Below, one piece after another: positions 7,811-14,928 of a stretch of DNA of 64,000 nt (positions are counted from its first letter, which is position 1; each line of letters opens with the position of its first letter). This DNA is from Saccharibacillus soli (GTDB taxonomy: Bacteria; Bacillota; Bacilli; Paenibacillales; Paenibacillaceae), in the NCBI GenBank assembly GCA_002189105.1, contig NIOB01000001.1, forward strand, positions 558,001-622,000. The letters run 5' to 3'. The translations under genes and the position numbers were made by a program. The notes below the pieces were generated by a model. It was not told where the DNA came from and did no database searches. It was given only the letters and a program-made list of their open reading frames with translations.

Positions 7811-9913
7811 ATGGACATACGACGATATTCGGCGAAATGGGGTGCTGAGATGTATGGACATACTTTTGCCCAGGCGCTGTGCAAATTGGGCAAAGACGAG
7901 CTGAGATTGATGTATGTGCTGTGCTGTGACACCGCTGTTCAGGAAGTGCTGGTCTCGAAGCTACGTGACTGGATCAGGCGGGAACCGGAGCGTTTTGCCC
8001 GGCAGTTGGAAGAGAAGGCGCTGGCCTATCGGGATTGGAAGGATGACGAGCTTCGACTGGGCATCCTGCTGGAACTGGCGAAGAGAGCCAAGCTTCGCGG
8101 AACGACTTTGACGACCGCAGCCGAACTGGAAGAGTTCGCAGGTCGCATCGTGGAACAAATCGAACAGGATGCTGTGAAGGAAGATCGCGGTTATGCGCTG
8201 TACCGTGAAGCACATGCCGATTCCAGCGAGCTGGAGTCGCTGCTGGATTACCAGATTGTATCACTCATGCAGGCGCTTGGGCGGATGCTGGATACCGCTC
8301 CGCAGACGGAATGGGACGAGTATATGCGGCGTGTGCAGCCGCTGATTCCCGATCTGCCGGAGCTGTGGGAGACTCAAGCTCCGGCAGCGGAGGCAGAGAC
8401 TCTTACCGAGCAGGTAGATCCGCATCGGCGCCATGTGCCCGGAGAGCTTCCGCCAGGGCCGCTGGATCAAGCGGCGCCAGGCGAGTCCGATTGGCTCCAT
8501 GAATCGGCTGCACCGCGAAGCCAAACGCCTGAGCTGCTGGATCAGGCGCGGGTGAGCGAAGCCGATGCCTGGCGCCGTGAGATCCTGGCGCCGGGCGACC
8601 ACACGCTTGATCCGCTGGATCAAACGTGGGCAAGCCACAGAGAAACGGTGCGCGATGAAGCCGCTTCGCAGGCTGACCGTGCGCCGGAATGGGCGCCGCC
8701 GCCGGACGAAGCGGCGGCCTGGCGGGAGGGCGGCCCAATGTATGGGGCCGCCTCCAGTGCCGACCCGGTCGGCACCGTCCGGCTGGACAAATCCCAGCCG
8801 GACCCGGCGGCAGATTCTGCCGCCGCTGCGGAAGCCGCACACGAAGCGGCTTCCGGCTCTGCGCCGGGCGGCGCCGGCGCGGAAGAACCGGCTGCCGCGC
8901 AGCAGCCAGCCGAGCCGCCGCGACCAAGCGGCGCGAAGCTGCTGCTGGCTGCGCTGGAGCAGCAGCAGGGCTTCGCTTATTACGAGACCGCGATGACGCT
9001 GATCTCGTCGGCGGAAGGGCTGCTCGGCCTCGGACAGCTCCGCGAGCTGTATGGGCGCCGCACCAGCTTCTTGGCGGCCTCGGGCAGTCCGGCCTTCTTG
9101 CAGGTGCTGCCAAACGGAGCGGCTGCCGATCCCCGCTTGTTCTACCGCAGTCTGAATCCGCAGCGCAGAAGGCTGCCGCTTCAGCTTGCCCAACTCTTCC
9201 TGCCCGAATTGGTGTCGGATGACGTACTTGAAGCGGATTATGAACCGCTGCTTGCACTGTGGCGCTCCCGGGCAGCCGAATACGAAGAGCTGCTGAACAA
9301 GATCGCGGAGCAGGATGCACGGATTGCCTACGACGAACGCGAAGCTTCAAGCTGTGCCCAGCAGTTGGGCACATCGAGAACCGAGCGTCAGGCTTCCGAG
9401 CAGCGGATCGCGGATATTCACGCCGCGCTGGTGAACAAGCTGCGGGTCAGCAGCATGCAGCTTCCGCATATCTCCGAGTCGTTCGACCAACTGCTGGCGG
9501 AATATGCAGAGAACCAGCGCCGGATCAGCGATGCTGAATCCTCTCGTCAGGAGCGGAGACAGGGCTTCTCCGGCCTGGTCAAATATACGCTGAATTATGC
9601 GGCTTCGAGCGTGACCCTGATCGACCTGCGCCGCAAGCAGGAGCGTCTGCTGGAACGCATGGCGGACGAAGCCCTGCGTACGGATGGAGAATGGGGTCAG
9701 GGCGAACGATATGTGGTCGCCGCTGAGAACGAACGCATCGGTCATCTGGATACCGAGATTGCCCGCTTGGAGAAACTTCAAGCCGACTATCGCAGCGATC
9801 TGCGTCTGGCCGAACAGGTGCGTAAAGTTCTGGAACAGGACAAAAAGAAGCTGGAAAAACGCGTATATGGCCTTTCCGATCTGGAGGTTGAACCCGTCTC
9901 GCCTGAAGCCTAA
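7811..9913 (+). CDS. Large coiled-coil protein of unknown function
   Basis: The 700-residue product starts at ATG 7811 behind GGGGAGG; an alternative ATG at 7850 would drop 13 residues. Residues 1-195 form a helical N-terminal domain. Residues 195-375 are a low-complexity Ala/Pro/Glu/Asp linker with imperfect PLDQ/LLDQ repeats and markedly higher GC. Residues 375-480 form a second folded region (KLLLAALEQQQGF...). Residues 490-690 are a long coiled coil rich in Glu, Arg, Gln and Leu. There is no signal peptide and no nucleotide-binding motif that I can see. I do not recognise the family. The layout, folded head, flexible linker and coiled coil, suggests a scaffold or structural role, which is inference only. 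Confidence 0.7.
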   Translation: MDIRRYSAKWGAEMYGHTFAQALCKLGKDELRLMYVLCCDTAVQEVLVSKLRDWIRREPERFARQLEEKALAYRDWKDDELRLGILLELAKRAKLRGTTLTTAAELEEFAGRIVEQIEQDAVKEDRGYALYREAHADSSELESLLDYQIVSLMQALGRMLDTAPQTEWDEYMRRVQPLIPDLPELWETQAPAAEAETLTEQVDPHRRHVPGELPPGPLDQAAPGESDWLHESAAPRSQTPELLDQARVSEADAWRREILAPGDHTLDPLDQTWASHRETVRDEAASQADRAPEWAPPPDEAAAWREGGPMYGAASSADPVGTVRLDKSQPDPAADSAAAAEAAHEAASGSAPGGAGAEEPAAAQQPAEPPRPSGAKLLLAALEQQQGFAYYETAMTLISSAEGLLGLGQLRELYGRRTSFLAASGSPAFLQVLPNGAAADPRLFYRSLNPQRRRLPLQLAQLFLPELVSDDVLEADYEPLLALWRSRAAEYEELLNKIAEQDARIAYDEREASSCAQQLGTSRTERQASEQRIADIHAALVNKLRVSSMQLPHISESFDQLLAEYAENQRRISDAESSRQERRQGFSGLVKYTLNYAASSVTLIDLRRKQERLLERMADEALRTDGEWGQGERYVVAAENERIGHLDTEIARLEKLQADYRSDLRLAEQVRKVLEQDKKKLEKRVYGLSDLEVEPVSPEA

Positions 9914-9942
9914 GGTCCAACTTCATATCAACCGCCGAAAAC

Positions 9943-9986
9943 AAAGACCTTGGATCTCGCCAGAAAGCGAGATTCAAGGTCTTTTT
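9943..9986. terminator. Bidirectional terminator
   Basis: AAAGACCTTGGATCTCGC pairs with GCGAGATTCAAGGTCTTT (one mismatch), followed by T5 on the plus strand and a T-rich stretch on the minus strand. It separates two convergent genes. Confidence 0.9.
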
Positions 9987-10064
9987 ATCGCCGCCAAGCT
10001 ATCGCCGCCAAGCTATCGCCGCCAAGCTATCGCCGCCAAGCTATCGCCGCCAAGCTATCGCCGC
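9987..10064. repeat. 14-bp tandem repeat, five and a half copies
   Basis: The unit ATCGCCGCCAAGCT occurs five times head to tail without a mismatch (9987-10056), followed by the first eight bases of a sixth copy. It begins directly after the T-run of the terminator at 9943-9986 and lies between two convergent genes. The period of 14 is not a multiple of 3, and the array is outside both genes, so it is not a coding repeat. Confidence 0.95.
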
Positions 10065-10125
10065 GGTCCCTCATAAATCAGCTTCGCACTCTCATTTCTT
10101 GCGGTGTCTGATGTTCACTCGCCAC

Positions 10126-11757
10126 TTAGCGCCCAGCCAAATCGGGACCGTAGAAGCTGATCGTTCCCGTGCCTTCATCGGCGCTGACGAACAAGTTACG
10201 ACCATGCACGCGGTGGATGCCTTCTGGTGATTCGCCAGCCGTCTGAATCAGACCCAGATAAGCGGGCTTGGCAGCATCTTTGACATCGAAGAACAAGATG
10301 GCATCTGCACGTTCAGCGGCTACTGCCAGCAGTGATTGTCCTCCTACAGTGGACACAGTAAGGTTCTCAACCTCGCTGCCTTTATTCGGGCTGCGGTCAT
10401 CCGGATAGATGCCGGCTCTCGCAGCGGCTTCGTCAATCCAATTCATGCTGTCATGGATTCGCCTGCCATCCAGATCCCATACCGCGATATTTCGTCCACC
10501 CGGTCTTACCCCGTCGTCGAACTCATTTTTGCCCAGATCGCCTTCATTGGCCGTAATCAGATACTGACCGTCGGGAGAGAAGGCGATTCCATCCGGTTCA
10601 AACCGTGCAGTCAGCTTATCGGTAAAGGCAGCTTTGCCATCTTCCTTCACATCGGCGGCATGCTGCGTAGTGCCCAACGCAAACATCTTCGTAATTTTGC
10701 GGGTGGGAAGATCGACCAGCGCGATGACGTTGTTTTCCTGCAAAGTCACGGCGGCCATCGTCCCGGCTTCGTTGATGGCCACGTATTCCGGCTGCGGTTC
10801 GTGAGGGTAGATGGCGCCCTTAACGCCCGAAAGGTCAACCGGAAGGTCTGTCAATTCTCCCTTTAACGCATCGCTGCCGGTGAAGGTCATCACGGCAATG
10901 CTGCCGGGACGTTTGGCATTGGGATAATCAAATTCCTCGGTCTTGGGGTCGAGTTCTTCATCTTCGATGGCGATTACCGCATAACGACCATCTGGCGAGA
11001 TTGCGATGGAATCCGGGCCAATGCCGAGTGGATAGGTCTTGGCGATCTGGTAGGTGTCCAGATCTACAACCGCGAGGATACCCGGATTGGCCGCCAACTT
11101 ATGGTCGCCCGTGCGGATGACGGCCAGCGCATAGCGACCATCTGGTGCAGCCGTTACGCTGGTCACTTCGGCGGCTGCGGATAGCGACTTGAAGCTGACT
11201 GTCTTGAGCAGGAAGGGCTTGGCGACATCCGAGATGTCCAGTACCGAGATACTGCCTTCGTCGGCTTCGGTCACGATCAATCTTTGTCCGTCTGGTGTGG
11301 ACGATGCGATCTCGGCTTTGCCCGATGGCATGGCGAAGGAAGAGACAAGCTTGAAGCCCGTATGATTCTGCGCTGCGGCTGTGGCATTCATCAACAACTG
11401 CTGGGCAGCTGGGGAGAGATGTACACGTCCATCCCGCACAACAGGTGCCGCATCCATCTTCTGCGTGCGGCCATTTAAGGTCAGAGCGGTCCTTCCCAAC
11501 TGGAACGAACCACTCATTCCGGAAGCGGCAAATGTCACCCGTCCTTCTGCGGCCTGCCAGTTGACTTGGCCCTGCAGATTTTCAATCAGGGTGCGCAGCG
11601 GCAGATCCGTGGAATAGGCATCAGATTCGGCAGCCGCCGCATGACGAACATCCGTATGCAGCACCAACAAGCCGGAAGCCAGCGAAGCGGACATCATTCC
11701 AAGCAGCAGGCGGCGGATTTTCTTCTGTTTGATTTTTTTTCGGCGTTTCAGGTTCAT
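10126..11757 (-). CDS. Secreted choice-of-anchor-I type beta-propeller protein
   Basis: The 543-residue product starts at 11757, with AAAGGGGG upstream. Residues 1-42 are a signal peptide with a very basic n-region (KRRKKIKQKKIRR). Residues 45-120 (LIENLQGQVNWQAAEGRVTF...) resemble the N-terminal domain of copper-amine-oxidase-like wall proteins common in Paenibacillus. Residues 135-540 form a propeller with repeated SPDGRYA/SPDGQYL blades (APDGRYALAVI, ISPDGRYAVIAI, FSPDGQYLITANEGD). The NEGD motif and overall pattern match the choice-of-anchor-I family, found on secreted or surface proteins. A phosphatase or phytase activity has been proposed for some relatives, but I see no proof of it here. 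Confidence 0.8.
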   Translation of the reverse strand: MNLKRRKKIKQKKIRRLLLGMMSASLASGLLVLHTDVRHAAAAESDAYSTDLPLRTLIENLQGQVNWQAAEGRVTFAASGMSGSFQLGRTALTLNGRTQKMDAAPVVRDGRVHLSPAAQQLLMNATAAAQNHTGFKLVSSFAMPSGKAEIASSTPDGQRLIVTEADEGSISVLDISDVAKPFLLKTVSFKSLSAAAEVTSVTAAPDGRYALAVIRTGDHKLAANPGILAVVDLDTYQIAKTYPLGIGPDSIAISPDGRYAVIAIEDEELDPKTEEFDYPNAKRPGSIAVMTFTGSDALKGELTDLPVDLSGVKGAIYPHEPQPEYVAINEAGTMAAVTLQENNVIALVDLPTRKITKMFALGTTQHAADVKEDGKAAFTDKLTARFEPDGIAFSPDGQYLITANEGDLGKNEFDDGVRPGGRNIAVWDLDGRRIHDSMNWIDEAAARAGIYPDDRSPNKGSEVENLTVSTVGGQSLLAVAAERADAILFFDVKDAAKPAYLGLIQTAGESPEGIHRVHGRNLFVSADEGTGTISFYGPDLAGR

Positions 11758-12081
11758 GTGAATCCCCCTTTATCCTGTGAAATAGTTAGACTTACCACAT
11801 GACGATTATGTAAAAACTTTCGTAAAGTCCGGGCACATTTGTAAAGGCGAAAATGGTCATTCAAGCCAGACTTCTGCCATTGTAGACAGTCCGTATGTGA
11901 AGGGTGTTAAGTCTACTCACGGATTGTGTAAAGGCGATGAACGCAAGCAGAGTTGAGGGCGCACGTGTGATACACTAAACAAAGGAAATGGAGCGGCTGT
12001 GCGGCATAAGTCGGCTAAGAAACAGAAATCAATCAAACCAACACAAGATAAAAGATAAGCATTAGAAAGGAATGTGGGAAC
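11758..12081. promoter_or_regulatory. Divergent promoter region
   Basis: This 324-base region separates two divergent genes. The minus strand carries three TTTAC(A/G) hexamers (near 11807-11845), two of them 12 bases apart, reminiscent of PhoP boxes but not diagnostic. The inverted repeat GTAGAC...GTCTAC lies at 11882-11916. An extended -10 (TGATACACT) near 11968 could serve the plus-strand gene. I see no small gene. Confidence 0.35.
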
Positions 12082-13689
12082 ATGACACAACCTCAGGGAA
12101 TCTTATTTAAACATGGCAGGTTGAATCTGGGTGCGATACCAGGAGATGCGGATGGCGTGTACGTGGAGCAGGGAATCATCCGAGCGATCGGCAATACGCG
12201 AGATCTGGAGATGCAATTGACCGGCCGATCTTATGAGACGGTCGATTGGGAGGGTGCCTATGTTCTGCCGGGGCTGACCGACGCGCATATGCACCTCTCC
12301 ATGCAGGGCGTGAAACTTTCCGCATTGGACTTTTCCGATACCCGTTCTACCGCACAGATGCTGGGGCAGATTCGGGAACGGGCTGAACAAACCCCTCAGG
12401 GAGAATGGATCTTTGGACTGAACTGGAATGAAAATGCGTTCACCCCTGCTGCTGCGCCGACTCTGGCCGAATTGGATGAGGCGGCAGGTGAGCATCCCCT
12501 GTATCTGACTCGAACCTGTTTCCATGCGTTTCTGGCCAACAGTGAAGCTTTCCGGCGAGCCGGACTTTCTTCCGAAACTCCTGATTCGCCATCGGGGGCT
12601 TTGGGTCGGGATGCAGCGGGGCAGCTGAATGGTTGGGTGTATGAAGAAGCTTCCAAAGCTCTTACCGCCATCCAGCCGCAGCCCGATTATGCCACCAAAA
12701 AAGCAGCGATCCGCAGAGCCTGCGAATATGCGCTGAGTCTGGGACTGACAGCGGCTCATACGGAAGATTTACGCTACCTGGGCGGTATCGACATCATGCG
12801 CCGCATCCACCGCGAGCTGCGTGAAGAAGGGGTGTACTTCCGCTCCCACCAGCTGATTTTCCACGATTATCTGGATGAACTGGAAGCGTTGGGGCTGCGT
12901 GCAGGTGAAGGCGATGAATGGCTGAAAATTGGAGCGGTGAAAATCTTCTCCGATGGGGCGATTGGCGGACGGACAGCGCTGCTTCAGGCTCCTTATCACG
13001 ATGCACCGGACACCAACGGCATGGCGATTCATTCCCGTACCGAGCTTCATGCGCTGGCGGCACGTATTCGTTCGCTGGGCTTCCCGATGGCGGTACATGC
13101 GATTGGAGACGGAGCTGCCGATCTAACGTTGGGCGCGATGGAGACGCATCCGCTGGCTGACATCACTACGCTTCCGGATCGGTTCATTCATGCTCAGGTA
13201 TTGGACGCGAAGCTGCTGGAGCGCATGACCAAACTTCCGCTGATCGCGGATATACAGCCTCGGTTTGTTGCCAGTGATTTTCCATGGGTGCTGGAACGGG
13301 TGGGACCGGAGCGAACGTCTTATCTGTATGCGTGGAAAAAGCTGATTGATGCCGGAGTGATCTGCGCAGGCGGCAGTGACGCCCCAATCGAACCGCTGAA
13401 TCCGCTGCTGGGAATCCATGCTGCGGTCACGCGCCGTCGTCCGGATTCTTCGCTTCCCGCTGAAGGGTATCTGCCGCAGGAACGATTGAGCTTGGAACAT
13501 GCGGTAGCGCTGTTCACGGAAGGCAGTGCGCAGGCGGCGGCTGAATCAAATGAGCGGGGAAGACTTCGTGAAGGGTTCGCCGCGGACTTCACCGTGCTGG
13601 ACCGCGATCTCACGGATGGGGCCGAGAACTTGCTCGAAGCGCAGGCGCTGATGACCGTGGTGAATGGCAAAGTGGCTTACCGCAGGTAA
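12082..13689 (+). CDS. Amidohydrolase family protein (YtcJ-like)
   Basis: The 535-residue protein starts at ATG 12082, with AAAGGAATG upstream. It belongs to the amidohydrolase-3 group typified by YtcJ, zinc-dependent hydrolases on a TIM barrel flanked by a beta sandwich. The metal-binding motif DAHMHL lies near residue 66, after the typical VLPGLTDAH lead-in. The second His pair region (AVHAIGDGA) and the closing Asp region (CAGGSDAPIEPLNPL) are both present. The substrate cannot be predicted; family members act on N-substituted amides or formyl groups. It appears monocistronic and cytoplasmic. Confidence 0.88.
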   Translation: MTQPQGILFKHGRLNLGAIPGDADGVYVEQGIIRAIGNTRDLEMQLTGRSYETVDWEGAYVLPGLTDAHMHLSMQGVKLSALDFSDTRSTAQMLGQIRERAEQTPQGEWIFGLNWNENAFTPAAAPTLAELDEAAGEHPLYLTRTCFHAFLANSEAFRRAGLSSETPDSPSGALGRDAAGQLNGWVYEEASKALTAIQPQPDYATKKAAIRRACEYALSLGLTAAHTEDLRYLGGIDIMRRIHRELREEGVYFRSHQLIFHDYLDELEALGLRAGEGDEWLKIGAVKIFSDGAIGGRTALLQAPYHDAPDTNGMAIHSRTELHALAARIRSLGFPMAVHAIGDGAADLTLGAMETHPLADITTLPDRFIHAQVLDAKLLERMTKLPLIADIQPRFVASDFPWVLERVGPERTSYLYAWKKLIDAGVICAGGSDAPIEPLNPLLGIHAAVTRRRPDSSLPAEGYLPQERLSLEHAVALFTEGSAQAAAESNERGRLREGFAADFTVLDRDLTDGAENLLEAQALMTVVNGKVAYRR

Positions 13690-13810
13690 ACTTTTTGTGC
13701 TTATTGCTATGCGGCATTCATGCGTCGGAAGCCGATCGTGTAGGAAACAGCCCGATCGTTCGTTCCGCAGGCGTACAGCGACCAGCAGGGGAAAGAGGCT
13801 GGTGTTGGCA

Positions 13811-13839
13811 TTGACAGCTCCTGCTCCTCGCTGTTTAAT
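13811..13839 (+). promoter_or_regulatory. Sigma-A promoter of the AAA+ ATPase gene
   Basis: A perfect TTGACA (13811-13816), a 17-base spacer and TTTAAT (13834-13839), about 60 bases upstream of the start at 13901. Confidence 0.75.
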
Positions 13840-13859
13840 AGTAATTATTACTATTAAAC
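13833..13859. promoter_or_regulatory. Fur-family-like operator palindrome
   Basis: A 27-base perfect palindrome with 13-base arms around one central T; arm sequence GTTTAATAGTAAT. Its core TAGTAATTATTACTA (13839-13853) has the 7-1-7 layout of Bacillus Fur (TGATAATNATTATCA), PerR (TTATAATNATTATAA) and Zur (TCGTAATNATTACGA) boxes. It differs from the Zur box at one symmetric position. It covers the -10 hexamer and the transcription start, so a bound repressor would block the promoter. Confidence 0.7.
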
Positions 13860-13900
13860 TTCTGCTCAAGGGATTTGAGCGAAGCGGCAGCGAGAGGGGC

Positions 13901-14734
13901 ATGAACAGCATGGCGAAAACCGGAGCTTCTACCAAACTTCCAAGATCCAAGGGAACCGACATGGCGACCTTTTATGAAGCAAAAGAGTGTGCCCGAAAAG
14001 TGAAATATCTGGTGCTGCAAGGACAGAATCGGCGAATCGTGGATGAATTCATGACCATTCTGGAGAGAAGAGAAGAATTTGAACAGCATGGGGTACCCAT
14101 CCCCAACAAGATCGTGATGTATGGCCCACCGGGTACGGGCAAGACCTTAACGGCCTTCTATGTGGCGGCGTCGCTGGAACTGCCGCTGATCGTCGTTCGG
14201 CTGGACTCGCTGATTCATAGTCATCTGGGGGAGACGGGCAGCAATATCCGCAAGATTTTTGATTATGCCCGTGCCGTTCCCTGCGTACTGTTTCTGGATG
14301 AGTTTGATGCCGTGGCGCGTACTCGTGAGAGTGGGGATGAAGTCAAAGAGATGGCTCGCGCGGTGAATACTCTTCTGCAATGCCTGGATGAATTTGGGGA
14401 GAGCAGTCTGTTTATGGCGGCGACCAATCTGGAAACGGAACTGGACCCGGCGATCTGGCGGCGTTTTGATACCCGGATGACGTACGATCTGCCAGCTGCA
14501 TCAGAGCGGGAACATTATATCCGTCTGCTGATTGGCGATTTTGATTGCGAGGCTTCGGTTGAACAGGAGTCCTGTCGTCTGCTTGACGGATGCAGCTTCG
14601 CAGACATTGAACAGATTGTGCTCAAGGCCAAACGCAAGGCGATCATCGAACGGCAGCCGCTCTGCGGCTCGCACATCCGGTTATCACATGAGGAATATGC
14701 GCCTGTGCCCATTTCTATCATGAGTCATTCGTGA
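13901..14734 (+). CDS. AAA+ ATPase (single domain)
   Basis: The 277-residue protein is taken from ATG 13901 with GAGAGGGG upstream; ATGs at 13910 and 13961 are alternatives. It carries Walker A GPPGTGKT (residues 75-82), Walker B VLFLDEFD (129-136), sensor-1 AATN and the arginine-finger region AIWRRFDTR. This is the classical FtsH/spastin-like AAA layout with a small helical lid at the C-terminus (SFADIEQIVLKAKRKAI). There is no protease or membrane part. The N-terminal 70 residues are a short helical adaptor. A remodelling role is likely; the substrate is unknown. The operator on its promoter suggests control by metal or peroxide stress. Confidence 0.85.
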   Translation: MNSMAKTGASTKLPRSKGTDMATFYEAKECARKVKYLVLQGQNRRIVDEFMTILERREEFEQHGVPIPNKIVMYGPPGTGKTLTAFYVAASLELPLIVVRLDSLIHSHLGETGSNIRKIFDYARAVPCVLFLDEFDAVARTRESGDEVKEMARAVNTLLQCLDEFGESSLFMAATNLETELDPAIWRRFDTRMTYDLPAASEREHYIRLLIGDFDCEASVEQESCRLLDGCSFADIEQIVLKAKRKAIIERQPLCGSHIRLSHEEYAPVPISIMSHS

Positions 14735-14832
14735 CCAATACAGGGCGTAGGGGGCGCAGCGCGATTTTGATTTTGTGGTTTTGATTTTATGTGCGCGGCG
14801 AGTTGGCATGGCATCGGTTATTCGCCTGCAAG

Positions 14833-14890
14833 AAAAGCCCCACGATTGACGAAAATCGGATTACCGACTCGTCAACCGTGGGGCTTTTTA
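14833..14890. terminator. Bidirectional terminator between convergent genes
   Basis: AAAAGCCCCACGATTGACG pairs with CGTCAACCGTGGGGCTTTTT around a loop of about 18 bases. It serves the ATPase gene and the DUF2325 gene. Confidence 0.9.
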
Positions 14891-14928
14891 TATAATATAC
14901 GAAGCAGATAGCAGGGGAGAATCCCAGG

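Noticed and set aside
10000-10064. A CRISPR array
   Set aside because: Units of 14 bases are contiguous without spacers.
11800-11850. PhoP boxes before the beta-propeller gene
   Set aside because: Only two TTTAC(A/G) repeats have suitable spacing, and the match to TTAACA is poor; kept only as a remark.
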